Assembly: GCA_018065885.1 (NCBI GenBank)
Contig: JAGHSL010000113.1
Coordinates: forward strand, 1 to 15,085
Source: Candidatus Limimorpha equi
GTDB lineage: Bacteria > Bacteroidota > Bacteroidia > Bacteroidales > F082
Direction: 5' to 3'
DNA: 15,085 nucleotides
Shown: positions 1 to 6,619 of the stretch, piece after piece
Position numbering within the stretch: position 1 is the stretch's first letter
Layout of the letters: each line of letters begins with the position of its first letter
Made by a program: the position numbers and the translations under genes
Notes under the pieces: generated by a model
Database searches by the model: none
Told to the model about the DNA's origin: nothing
What the model saw: only the letters and a program-made list of their open reading frames with translations

Positions 1-43
1 GAGGAATTTCACAAAACACGCAAAACATAGGCAAAACCTTCTA

Positions 44-586
44 ATGGAAAAGGAAGCAGCCAACCGGCTTGCTTCCATCGGCGGCCCGGTTGGGCGCCGA
101 TACCGACCTAAAAGAATGTTTTGGAAAAGTTTGGAAAGTTTTGTGACAAAGTCCATCCTTGTTTCGATGTGCGTGCTGAATTTTGAGAGCTGCGCCCTGG
201 TGCGCCAACGCACGAAACAGGAAAGCCAGACACAGGAGATGTCGCTCGCGCAACGACGCCTCACGGCCATCGCCCTCAGCGACAGCCTCGCCTCCCGCCT
301 CAACATCGTCTTCGACAGCGTGGAAACCGTCGTGGACGACAGCCCTTCGCCACAGGTGAAAGTAAAGGCCACTAAGGCCACCATCAGCAGTGAAACGAAT
401 CACACAGTCACCGGACGCGAACTGGCTGCCTCAACAGATACATTAAGCGTTGAAAGCCGTGTTGAGAAGGTTGACGACCGCATTGCAGAGCCAAGCAAGA
501 AACCACCTTGGTGGGTGTGGGTGGCGGGCACAATCGCCTTATCAATCGGAAGTATCATTTTTTGCAGATTCATGAAATACAGATAA
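44..586 (+). CDS. Small membrane protein of unknown function, possible lipoprotein
   Basis: I do not recognise this 180-residue protein. A moderately hydrophobic stretch at residues 33-50 ends in Cys50, preceded by NFES. If translation began at Met25 (position 116), this would look like a short lipoprotein signal with a poor lipobox. Residues 60-150 are polar and rich in Ser, Thr, Val and charged residues, probably an extended stalk. A clear transmembrane segment rich in Trp, Val and Ile lies at about 156-176 and ends with basic FCRFMKYR. This layout recalls small membrane proteins found near lysis or mobile-element genes in Bacteroidota, but there is no motif to prove it. The start is uncertain: ATG at 44 gives the longest frame and ATG at 116 gives a better N-terminal signal. 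A strong hairpin follows directly after the stop. The frame on the opposite strand is discounted. Confidence 0.6.
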   Translation: MEKEAANRLASIGGPVGRRYRPKRMFWKSLESFVTKSILVSMCVLNFESCALVRQRTKQESQTQEMSLAQRRLTAIALSDSLASRLNIVFDSVETVVDDSPSPQVKVKATKATISSETNHTVTGRELAASTDTLSVESRVEKVDDRIAEPSKKPPWWVWVAGTIALSIGSIIFCRFMKYR

Positions 587-626
587 AAAATCAGGTGTGA
601 TTCTGCGCCGAATCACACCTGATTTT
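587..626. terminator. Bidirectional hairpin terminator between convergent genes
   Basis: A perfect 17-bp stem pairs 587-603 with 610-626 around the 6-base loop TGCGCC. The stem begins with A4 and ends with T4, so it can act as an intrinsic terminator on either strand. It starts one base after the stop of the rightward gene and lies 25 bases past the stop of the leftward T9SS gene. Confidence 0.85.
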
Positions 627-650
627 CAATACAATACAAAACCTAAAGGC

Positions 651-2420
651 TTATTTTACTGCAAATCTCAAGGTCTCGGTTCCGTTGATGACCATCGTAT
701 AGATTCCTGATGTGTAATTGCTTACGTCGATACGCTGTGTCGATTCCATGGTTTCGACAAGCTGGCCGAGCAAGTTGTAAACCTTGACGTTTTCAACATC
801 AATGCCTTCGATGGTAATGGTTTCCGATGCTGGATTTGGATAAATGCTGATGGCATTTCCTTCAGCCTCAACTACATCTGTAATCGTTGTGCAGGTCGGG
901 CACGACATTGCAAATCTTTCAGGATCGTTGGCATCGAATGAATAGACTTTTCTGATGCAATATTCATATTCATCTTTTGCCTCATTGTCGACAAACACGT
1001 TGCCGAGAATCGGTTTCGGGGTCAGGCAGACTTCGTTTTTGAATACCATCGTTCCGAGAATGCCGTTGTTTTCCTCAATGTAGCCGCGCAAGTTGAATGA
1101 ATTATCCATGCCGTTGTTGGCCAAATCATACCAATCGGTGCCGTTGTCAGAATAGAGTCGTCCGTATGGGTCGCCAGTGTTTGGTCCGATAGGAGCCGGA
1201 TAATCACCTGTCAAACTGACCATTACAAACCAAAGGCCTTTCGTGTTGTCGATTGCAACATATTCATCTAACGGGATGTCAATGTATTGGCCGCAACCTG
1301 TAGTCGCATAATCCTGCTTGTAAAGCAAGTTCTCTGGTGTCGTTTCATCGCCTTGATAAATCATGACCCTGCCGCGATGACCTTCATAATCGAACATGGC
1401 AACTTTTGTGGCTCTGTAATTTTCGTATGGTGCAAGGCTCTCGGCCGGAATATAGATTGCCCAATAAATCGGGGTGCCTGCCATCAGGCCGAGGCCTTCC
1501 TCATTGGTGCCATCGTCGTAATTCAGATACGTTCCTTCAAGTTCTTCCTCAGCTTCCCAGGAAACGATAACCTGACTGCCCAAGTTTTCAACTTCAACAT
1601 ATTCATGGCCTTCGTAATTGTCGCAGGCTGAATAGATCCACATGTAGTTTGCCCAATCGCTTTGACCTTCATCGAAAACAGTCTGAACAGAAGTCATATA
1701 GGTCTGACCTTCAACAAGATTGCTTGTTTCGAACTGATAATGGCAGTCAGCAACATTCTGAGCGACAAGTTCATTGTCAAGTTTGATGTTGAAGCCGATG
1801 AAATTTCTCTTTGCCGTATTACCGAGTTCCACGTTTTTCAGGTCAAGCTTAAATCCGTTGGCATCGTAATGGCGGAAGGCAATGTAGACATAACGACCTG
1901 CGTATGCGCTAAGGTCAATGGTCTTGGTCTGCCATCCGTAGGCTGCCTTTTCATCGAAAATGACTGTGAAATCGTTAGGATTGGTAGGACTTGCCGTTGA
2001 AATTGCAACGCCATAATGGTCGCGCGGGTTGCTCCAATGGCTTGTAATTTCGTAAGTCAGAACTGATTTTTGGCCAATCATCACCTGTTTTGAAACCAAG
2101 AAATCGTCAGTGTGATATGACTCATATCCATCAGACGACGAGGAGGTGGCGCAATAAGCACCTACTCCGCCAAATGGGTCAAAACCGACCTGCCAGGTTC
2201 TGCCATCGTTGTTGCCGTCAATCAAGGTCCAGCCGGCAATGCTCAAGTTGAAAGAGTAAGAAAACGTCTCGCCATATTCGGGCTGCTCGGGATTTGCGTT
2301 GCTGACCCATTGGGCCCAACCTGTCGGTGAAACGTGAAGATTTTCAGGTGTTTCAATCTGTGCCTTCAGGCTGATGAAGCTGAAAAGCACCATTGCAATT
2401 AACAAGTAAAACTTTTTCAT
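651..2420 (-). CDS. Secreted cleaved-adhesin-type protein with T9SS sorting domain
   Basis: This is an exported, probably surface-anchored or released protein handled by the type IX secretion system. From ATG 2420 it opens with a Sec signal peptide, MKKFYLLIAMVLFSFISLKA, and probable cleavage after KAQ. Next comes a cleaved-adhesin/gingipain-adhesin-like beta domain (GWTLIDGNNDGRTW, then SYHTDDFLVSKQV and YVYIAFRHYDANGF, within about the first 200 residues). Fibronectin-III-like and further beta-rich segments follow. The last 68 residues form a Por secretion tail: SIYPNPASETITI, VKVYNLLGQLV, and the end LRFAVK. An upstream ATG at 2447 adds nine residues (MNQIKKSYR). I prefer 2420 because it gives a standard signal peptide and because the -7 box at 2462-2469 would leave only about eight leader bases before 2447. 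No protease motif is visible, so an adhesive or carbohydrate-binding role is inferred only from the domain type. Confidence 0.92.
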   Translation of the reverse strand: MKKFYLLIAMVLFSFISLKAQIETPENLHVSPTGWAQWVSNANPEQPEYGETFSYSFNLSIAGWTLIDGNNDGRTWQVGFDPFGGVGAYCATSSSSDGYESYHTDDFLVSKQVMIGQKSVLTYEITSHWSNPRDHYGVAISTASPTNPNDFTVIFDEKAAYGWQTKTIDLSAYAGRYVYIAFRHYDANGFKLDLKNVELGNTAKRNFIGFNIKLDNELVAQNVADCHYQFETSNLVEGQTYMTSVQTVFDEGQSDWANYMWIYSACDNYEGHEYVEVENLGSQVIVSWEAEEELEGTYLNYDDGTNEEGLGLMAGTPIYWAIYIPAESLAPYENYRATKVAMFDYEGHRGRVMIYQGDETTPENLLYKQDYATTGCGQYIDIPLDEYVAIDNTKGLWFVMVSLTGDYPAPIGPNTGDPYGRLYSDNGTDWYDLANNGMDNSFNLRGYIEENNGILGTMVFKNEVCLTPKPILGNVFVDNEAKDEYEYCIRKVYSFDANDPERFAMSCPTCTTITDVVEAEGNAISIYPNPASETITIEGIDVENVKVYNLLGQLVETMESTQRIDVSNYTSGIYTMVINGTETLRFAVK

Positions 2421-2461
2421 ACGATAACTTTTTTTGATTTGATTCATTTACATTTGGGTTG

Positions 2462-2469
2462 CAAATTTA
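2462..2469 (-). promoter_or_regulatory. Bacteroidota -7 box upstream of the T9SS gene
   Basis: The minus strand reads TAAATTTG, a full match to the Bacteroidota -7 consensus TAnnTTTG. No clean TTTG box lies 19-21 bases further upstream, so the -33 element is weak or absent. The expected transcript start near 2455 gives a leader of about 35 bases to ATG 2420. Confidence 0.45.
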
Positions 2470-2520
2470 CTCCTTTTTCAACAATATTTGTGTTTTTGGC
2501 AAAAGAAATTATGGTGTCCG

Positions 2521-2900
2521 CTAAAAATGCATCGGGTCGATGCCATAGAGCTGCGAGAAGAAATCGAAGAGGCAATTGAGGGTGAAGAAATCATCGAGTT
2601 TCAGTTTCGAGGTGAGGAAGCCGATTTGCGCACACATTTTTCAGGTTCGGCGACCACCGAGCATCCGTTGACGAAAGCGTTGCCGCTGTCAGAAGCGACG
2701 AGGGTGGCCAACATGCGCAAAGTGGTAGTCTTGCCAGCGCCGTTAGGCCCCAGAAGGCCGAAGATTTCACCCTTGTAGGCCGAAAACGACACATCGTTGA
2801 CGGCAACGGTCTTCGTGCATGTCGTGCCTTCAATTTTCTGTTGTTTGCGTGAGAGTTCAAAAGTCTTGCAGAGATGCTCCACGCGAAGTATTTCTTCCAT
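2521..2900 (-). pseudogene. Frameshifted, truncated ABC transporter ATP-binding protein
   Basis: This is the first third of an ABC-type ATPase of the NatA/CcmA kind. Translation from ATG 2900 gives MEEILRVEHLCKTFEL, then the Walker A loop GPNGAGKTT at residues 51-59, and continues to VRK at about residue 92. There the frame is lost: one base appears missing near 2626-2630, and the original frame stops after ASSPRN. In the shifted frame the protein continues plausibly as IGFLTSKLKLDDFFTLNCLF and on to DPMHF, then meets TAG at 2521-2523. The signature motif (LSGGQ), Walker B and H-loop are all absent, since a functional subunit needs 200 or more residues. The gene is therefore broken twice, by frameshift and by 3' truncation. 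No membrane subunit lies next to it. A recognisable promoter (2929-2959) still precedes it. Confidence 0.85.
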
Positions 2901-2928
2901 AGATTTAGAATTTTGTGAAACGATGCCG

Positions 2929-2959
2929 CAAATGTAAGAATAATTGCTTTTGCAGGAAA
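2929..2959 (-). promoter_or_regulatory. Promoter of the ABC ATPase remnant
   Basis: On the minus strand TACATTTG (2929-2936) matches the TAnnTTTG -7 box. It is preceded after exactly 19 bases by TTTC (2956-2959), one base off the TTTG -33 box. The leader to ATG 2900 would be roughly 20-25 bases. Confidence 0.5.
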
Positions 2960-2997
2960 CAGGTTGCAAGGTTGCAAGCAAGGAATGTTGCGATACC

Positions 2998-3032
2998 GGG
3001 CTAAAACTGCATTTTTTTTCAAGTTTTAGCCC
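2998..3032. repeat. 35-bp palindromic element, copy 1
   Basis: A hairpin with a 10-bp perfect stem, GGGCTAAAAC (2998-3007) against GTTTTAGCCC (3023-3032), around a 15-base loop containing T8. In this copy the stem extends outward past one mismatch by GATAC/GTATC. An identical 35-base copy lies at 4514-4548 in the same orientation, and both copies are followed by GTATCAAA. It sits just past the stop of the 3046-4464 ATPase and may help end its transcript, although no U-tract follows the stem. It resembles the interspersed palindromic repeats of bacterial chromosomes. Confidence 0.8.
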
Positions 3033-3045
3033 AGTATCAAAGCAC

Positions 3046-4464
3046 TTAAACAAACATATCTTCAAGATTTACAACATTTTGAACAAAATCAAAATACGAA
3101 TTTTTCTTCAATCCTTTTGTAGTAATCATTGTGACCTGCACACCCTTTTGCGTTTGCGTTTCACACTGAAAAGCACCCACCCTGTTGGCAATCCTTTCGC
3201 TTTCGTGTTTCGTCAGCACATATTCGTTCTGCGAATATTTCACTTCGCAAATGTCAATCATGTCATCGGCGCGGTCGAGAATCAAGTCGATTTGCGCACC
3301 TTCTTCCGCCTCACGGCTTCTCCATGAATAGTATTCCACATGCATCTTGTCGAGATGCAAGGCATTCAGCAATTGCGGAATATGTGCCATGCAGACTTTC
3401 TCGTAAGTCAGGCCGAACCAAGTGTTCTGAATCGGGCGGCCCATGGTATGGCTCCAATACGACTGGTCGGTCTTGTTCCGCTTCACGAAAGCGTGATAGA
3501 ACAGCGTGTAAAAGTCCATCAACTGGTAAATGCCGCCATTCGATTTGACGCGCTTTTCGGTGACATTATACCGCCTCACGAAATCGCAATTCACCAAATC
3601 CTCCAGCATATCCGACAGATGACCATTATTTTTAACCTTCAGTTTTTCAGCGATTTCGCTTCGCGTCAAGCCTTTTTTACTTTCGGAAAGCAGTTCCACG
3701 ACTTCCATATAACGGTCGGGATTCCTATACAGCGACTTGTAAAGCCTATGGTATTCCCTGCGCAATTCAGCATCGGGCGAGAAAAACAACTTGTCGACAT
3801 TTTCGGCAAAACCCAAATTTGCGTTCAGCAGACTCAGATAATACGGCACGCCGCCAAACATCATGTAGCACTGCAAAACCATCATTCTGTTCCAGCGGAA
3901 CTTTCTGGATTTCAGATATATTTCGGTCTCTTTCAGCGTAAAGGGATGCAAGTGCAGTTCATGAGTGATGCGGTTGTGCAAGCCGCCGTGATTATCAATG
4001 ATATTCCTCACCATCCACGAAGTTGCCGAACCGCAAACTATCAGGAAGAAATTGTCCTGCCGCGACGCCCAGCTGTTCCAGAAATAATCGAAAGCATGGA
4101 CAAACCCCGATTTCGGCGTGTCGAAGCAAGGCAGTTCGTCGATGAAAACCACGCAACGGCCTTTTTTGCGGCGTTTTTCGAGCAAAGTCCTCAAGGCTGC
4201 AAAAGCATCCATCCACGATTTCGGCTGCTTGCCATCGTAGCCGTAAAACGCTAAAGATGTGCAGAATGCCTTCAGTTCCTCTTTCTTGTCGCCGCCAATG
4301 ACGCCTGTGGTATCAAACGCAAACTTGTTATCGAAATAGGATGTCACCAGGAAAGTCTTCCCCACCCTACGGCGGCCATACAATGCGACAAATTCAGCCC
4401 GCCCCGAAGCCATGTACTCCGAAAGGCTGTTGATTTCATCCGTTCTGCCAACGATTCTCTTCAT
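3046..4464 (-). CDS. DUF234-type AAA ATPase with PD-(D/E)XK-like C-terminus
   Basis: A 472-residue P-loop ATPase of the large family with an N-terminal AAA (ATPase_2) domain and C-terminal DUF234. The start MKRIVGRTDEINSL is typical of the family. Walker A is YGRRRVGKT (residues 29-37) and Walker B is CVVFIDELP (about 104-112). LIVCGSATSWM (141-151) fits sensor 1, and a winged-helix-like linker (LTRSEIAEKLKVKNNGHLSDM) lies at about 266-286. The C-terminal part has GAQIDLILDR (D393) and ICEVKYS (E407-x-K409), the D...ExK pattern of PD-(D/E)XK nuclease folds. Length is normal and all ATPase motifs are present, so the gene looks intact. It is a lone gene, bracketed by two identical palindromic elements. 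The family's function is poorly known; defence, DNA handling or toxin-like roles have been proposed, and nothing here decides among them. Confidence 0.93.
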   Translation of the reverse strand: MKRIVGRTDEINSLSEYMASGRAEFVALYGRRRVGKTFLVTSYFDNKFAFDTTGVIGGDKKEELKAFCTSLAFYGYDGKQPKSWMDAFAALRTLLEKRRKKGRCVVFIDELPCFDTPKSGFVHAFDYFWNSWASRQDNFFLIVCGSATSWMVRNIIDNHGGLHNRITHELHLHPFTLKETEIYLKSRKFRWNRMMVLQCYMMFGGVPYYLSLLNANLGFAENVDKLFFSPDAELRREYHRLYKSLYRNPDRYMEVVELLSESKKGLTRSEIAEKLKVKNNGHLSDMLEDLVNCDFVRRYNVTEKRVKSNGGIYQLMDFYTLFYHAFVKRNKTDQSYWSHTMGRPIQNTWFGLTYEKVCMAHIPQLLNALHLDKMHVEYYSWRSREAEEGAQIDLILDRADDMIDICEVKYSQNEYVLTKHESERIANRVGAFQCETQTQKGVQVTMITTKGLKKNSYFDFVQNVVNLEDMFV

Positions 4465-4485
4465 TTTCCATTCATTTTACCCCAG

Positions 4486-4493
4486 CAAAAATA
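4486..4493 (-). promoter_or_regulatory. Possible -7 box of the DUF234 ATPase gene
   Basis: The minus strand reads TATTTTTG, matching TAnnTTTG, 21 bases upstream of ATG 4464. No -33 TTTG lies at the expected distance; the palindromic element at 4514-4548 occupies that zone. Weak evidence. Confidence 0.3.
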
Positions 4494-4513
4494 GAAATAA
4501 AAAGCGAGATTCT

Positions 4514-4548
4514 GGGCTAAAACTGCATTTTTTTTCAAGTTTTAGCCC
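4514..4548. repeat. 35-bp palindromic element, copy 2
   Basis: Identical over 35 bases to 2998-3032 and in the same orientation, followed by TGTATCAAAACAC where copy 1 has AGTATCAAAGCAC. The ten-base-pair stem GGGCTAAAAC/GTTTTAGCCC and T8-containing loop are conserved. The element lies about 50 bases upstream of the ATPase start, so the pair brackets that gene. The rest of the gap 4465-4855 holds this element, an imperfect inverted repeat at 4674-4707 (core GCACT/AGTGC) and the 33-bp tandem repeat. Confidence 0.8.
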
Positions 4549-4727
4549 TGTATCAAAACACTCGATTTTATATTACTTATTATAAATCAACATTTTATAC
4601 AAAATCAAACACAAGAAAAAGACATTACAAAAACGGTGTCAAATAAACGGGAACGAGAAGCGTTTGTCCGTCTTGCTTAAAAGCACTTGATTTCCAGTGC
4701 AAAAGCAATGCGTTTATTTCAATTACC

Positions 4728-4839
4728 AAAATGTTTTTATGCAAAAAGTCCAAAAATACCGAAATGTTTTTGTGCAAAAAGTCCAAAAATACCGAAATGT
4801 TTTAGTGCTAAAAGTCCAAAAATACCAAAATATTTGTGC
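4728..4839. repeat. 33-bp tandem repeat (minisatellite), about 3.4 copies
   Basis: Units are 4728-4760, 4761-4793 and 4794-4826, with a partial fourth at 4827-4839. All full units share AAAAGTCCAAAAATACC at their end; differences lie in the first half (TTTTTATGC, TTTTTGTGC, TTTTAGTGC). The period is a multiple of three, so a 79-residue rightward frame (4697-4936) stays open with an 11-residue repeat, but this frame runs into the S41 peptidase gene on the other strand and is probably not a gene. The array ends 17 bases before the S41 stop. Confidence 0.85.
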
Positions 4840-4855
4840 TTTTCATTTTAGTTCA

Positions 4856-5542
4856 TCAAGGATTGATTGGCGCATAGAGGCACGCTATCTCTATGCCTTT
4901 TTCCAAAATCACATCTCTCTTTTCCCTAATGCTTGAAAGGGTCGGTTCAACTTGATAATCAACGCGAATACCTGTCCGTTGCGTTGGCGACAAATCAGGA
5001 TAGACAACACCCAATGATGTAAAAATCGTTATTACGACTCCAGGGAAAACGAAATAATCAATATTCCCATCAGCACCTGACGATGGACTGCCAACCACTA
5101 CCGTATTCGGATTCGCCTGCAACATCATCGTAAGATATTCCGAATAACTCTGCGTATTTTCATCGACAAGCACTATCAGTTTGCCTTTGTAGCAATCCTT
5201 TGACCCAATGAGATTTGATGACAAGCCATATCGCAGTTTGCCAGGCCAATGCACGTCAGGGTAAACGATATATGCAAAATATGATTTTTCAGGGACAAAA
5301 TTCCTTGCAATATCCAAAACGACATAATCATCCGGATAATTGCGCAAATCAAGGATAATGGCAGCCGCACGACTTATCGCCGAATAGTTTTTCTTGAAAT
5401 TCCTATGCGTCAGCGATGCCATGTCAAGATAGGCGACATCCTCGTCAATCCATTTCCATAACTGTTCTTTCTCTTTCATTTTCAGCAAATTCATGTTTTT
5501 TTCGTAAAGACCCATCGAAGTTTCATTGTGTGATTCAATCAA
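4856..5542 (-). pseudogene. S41-family peptidase, C-terminal half only
   Basis: The protein matches the catalytic C-terminal domain of Bacteroidota S41 (tail-specific protease-like) peptidases. It shows AYLDMASLTHRNF (37-49), AAAIILDLRNYPDDY (59-73), GKLIVLVDENTQSYSEY (120-136) and TVVVGSPSSGADGNIDYF (147-164). By alignment with the SASE motif of S41 proteases, Ser132 is the likely nucleophile. The site where processing proteases carry a catalytic Lys is Ala here, so it belongs to a non-CTP subgroup. Family members are usually 400 or more residues; about 200 N-terminal residues are missing. No ATG opens the frame. A TTG at 5540-5542 is the first possible start, and the frame is open only to 5602, through a low-complexity Phe-rich stretch. 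The gene may have lost its 5' half at the nearby prophage insertion or in an earlier event. Confidence 0.72.
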
Positions 5543-5657
5543 AAGCGTATCTAAGGGGATAAAAAAGAAAAATACAAAAACGAAAATAAAAAACGCTGAT
5601 TTTTAGCAAGTTGCAGCATAATGGCAAAAAACGAAAAGTACAAGAAAGGTGCAATTG

Positions 5658-5713
5658 CTATAATTTAGGGTAAAGTTGAGCAGCCGGAAGTATAATTGCT
5701 GCGTAAAGACTTA
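5658..5713 (+). repeat. Two degenerate end-type repeats (candidate transposase sites)
   Basis: CTATAATTTAGGGTAAAGTT (5658-5677) and GTATAATTGCTGCGTAAAGA (5690-5709) align over about 20 bases with shared TATAATT and GTAAAG. A third copy is at 5987-6010, and an inverted partial copy (minus strand CATTATGCTGCAACTTGC) lies at about 5607-5624. Clustered, imperfect repeats of about 22 bases are the pattern of MuA-binding sites at phage Mu ends. The assignment is inference. Confidence 0.35.
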
Positions 5714-5721
5714 TAGCTGTG

Positions 5722-5743
5722 GCGGTGGAAAACCGCTTTTTTT
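5722..5743 (+). terminator. Intrinsic terminator, rightward
   Basis: GCGGT (5722-5726) pairs with ACCGC (5732-5736) around a GGAAA loop, followed at once by T7 (5737-5743). It is compact but textbook in form. No rightward gene precedes it, so it may end a short RNA or block read-through into the prophage. Confidence 0.6.
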
Positions 5744-5836
5744 GTGCATTAAAGAACCGTAAAACACTGTAAAAACTACTCTTTACGCCAAGTTTCCTGC
5801 CATTTTCCTGACGCCGGGAACGTGATGCGGAACACA

Positions 5837-5880
5837 CCGTTTGAATGGCCTTACAATGCCATTTGAACGGCGTTTTTTTT
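5837..5880 (+). terminator. Second intrinsic terminator, rightward
   Basis: A 13-bp stem with two G-U wobbles, CCGTTTGAATGGC (5837-5849) against GCCATTTGAACGG (5858-5870), with an 8-base loop and then T8 at 5873-5880. Like the site at 5722 it follows no visible rightward gene; together they would stop host transcription before the phage early region. Confidence 0.65.
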
Positions 5881-5921
5881 CCCCATATTCCTGTACTTTT
5901 TGAATGAAAAACACGATTGGA

Positions 5922-5953
5922 CATACAAATGGGCATACAAATGGGCATACAAA
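5922..5953. repeat. 12-bp tandem repeat, 2.7 copies
   Basis: CATACAAATGGG occurs at 5922-5933 and 5934-5945, then CATACAAA at 5946-5953. This is a short slippage-type array within the gene-free interval. No function is evident. Confidence 0.7.
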
Positions 5954-5986
5954 ACACGAAAAAAAAATGCCGAAGAATACCACCTA

Positions 5987-6010
5987 CTATAATGCTGCGT
6001 AACGAGTTGC
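5987..6010 (+). repeat. Third end-type repeat (candidate transposase site)
   Basis: CTATAATGCTGCGTAACGAG matches 5690-5709 at most positions, differing by one missing T and a few substitutions. TTTATGCTG at 6015-6023 repeats part of it. It is the copy nearest to the repressor gene and could mark the inner side of the phage left end. Confidence 0.35.
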
Positions 6011-6137
6011 ACCCTTTATGCTGTTTTTTCAGCAAGTAAAAAAATAGGTTTAAAACACTGATAAATAAGCGTTTAAATCATGTTTTAGTCTTTTTTTGGA
6101 TAGAAAAACACTATCCTTGATGCCCGCCTGATCCTGG

Positions 6138-6515
6138 CTAACCCGCAGCACCGGCAGAGGCGACACCTTCCTGAAGGGCAATTTCCCCCTTGAGGGCCTC
6201 CACTTTTTCCTCCAAAAGTTCGATGATTTTCTGCTGATCCTTGATTTTTTCGCGCAAAAGTTCCTTGGTTTCGTCTCGATCATCCTTTTTTCCGACCGAT
6301 TGTGGCCGTTCATCACGCAGCATCTCCCCTTCGCCTGTTATCAACCAATACAGGTTTAAATCTCGGTAAACAGAGATTATAATCTCTATATTATTAGATG
6401 AAATATTCTCGTTTTTATCCAAAAATCCATTAGAAAGCTTTGTTTTTAGATAAAAATCCTTCTTTTTTTCATTTGCTAAATCCAAATATTTCAATAAATT
6501 AGATTTTGCTCCCAT
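6138..6515 (-). CDS. CI-like phage repressor with helix-turn-helix domain
   Basis: A 125-residue DNA-binding protein expected to hold the prophage dormant by binding the control region 6516-6619. Residues 1-65 match the N-terminal helix-turn-helix domain common to Bacteroidota phage repressors: NLLKYLDLANEKKKDFYLKT, then LSNGFLDKNENISSNNIEII and the typical YRDLNLYWLITGEGEM (50-65). Residues 80-115 are a charged heptad-like helix (ETKELLREKIKDQQKIIELL), probably a coiled coil for dimerisation, in place of a LexA-type peptidase domain. Without a Ser/Lys peptidase domain, SOS-driven self-cleavage is unlikely and induction must work another way. It is transcribed leftward, away from the Cro-like gene. 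Start ATG 6515 leaves a 104-base divergent region. It is the outermost phage gene, as in Mu. Confidence 0.85.
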   Translation of the reverse strand: MGAKSNLLKYLDLANEKKKDFYLKTKLSNGFLDKNENISSNNIEIIISVYRDLNLYWLITGEGEMLRDERPQSVGKKDDRDETKELLREKIKDQQKIIELLEEKVEALKGEIALQEGVASAGAAG

Positions 6516-6619
6516 ATAATTTTAGATTTTTTTCTCAAAAATTCTTGTTTGTATTAGATTATTGTCTAAATTTGCAGCGTTGTTTCAATTATTGAACAGC
6601 GCGACAAATATAGAAAAAA
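6516..6619. promoter_or_regulatory. Lysis-lysogeny switch: early promoter and operators
   Basis: The rightward early promoter has TTG (6545-6547), a 19-base spacer and TAAATTTG (6567-6574), fitting the Bacteroidota -33/-7 consensus. An inverted repeat TTAGA-N6-TCTAA (6554-6569) fills the spacer and touches the -7 box, and TTCAA-TTA-TTGAA (6584-6596) lies near the expected transcript start; both are good operator candidates. TTAGAT half-sites recur at 6499, 6522 and 6554. On the other strand TATATTTG (6605-6612) could serve as a -7 box for the repressor, giving opposing promoters, but without a clear -33 box. A repressor bound at 6554-6596 would block the early promoter. Confidence 0.6.

Larger units (their letters stand above)
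5603..6137. other. Gene-free interval expected to contain the prophage left end
   Basis: Between the stop upstream of the S41 fragment and the repressor stop I see no convincing gene. A 125-residue leftward frame (5658-6035) is rejected because two terminators and a tandem repeat lie inside it. The interval holds rightward terminators at 5722-5743 and 5837-5880, a 12-bp tandem repeat at 5922-5953, degenerate copies of a TATAATnGCTGCGTAA-like motif, and a small hairpin GGATAG/CTATCC at about 6099-6117 close to the repressor end. Mu-type phages place the repressor as the first gene with transposase sites outside it, so the left attachment end should be here. The exact base cannot be fixed without the right end. 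Confidence 0.55.

Noticed and set aside
3340..4254. 304-residue rightward frame
   Set aside because: Antisense shadow of the DUF234 ATPase, whose motifs are all on the minus strand.
4728..4839. CRISPR or iteron array
   Set aside because: Units are contiguous without spacers and there is no replication initiator beside them.
4697..4936. 79-residue rightward frame with an 11-residue repeat (QKVQKYRNVF)
   Set aside because: It is the minisatellite translated and then overlaps the S41 gene in antisense; no promoter or ribosome site.
5658..6035. 125-residue leftward frame with an MPICMPIC repeat
   Set aside because: The repeat comes from the 12-bp tandem array, and the frame runs through two terminators and end-type repeats.
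6099..6117. GGATAG/CTATCC hairpin as terminator of the repressor gene
   Set aside because: On the minus strand the hairpin is followed by an A-run, not a U-run, so it does not look like an intrinsic terminator.
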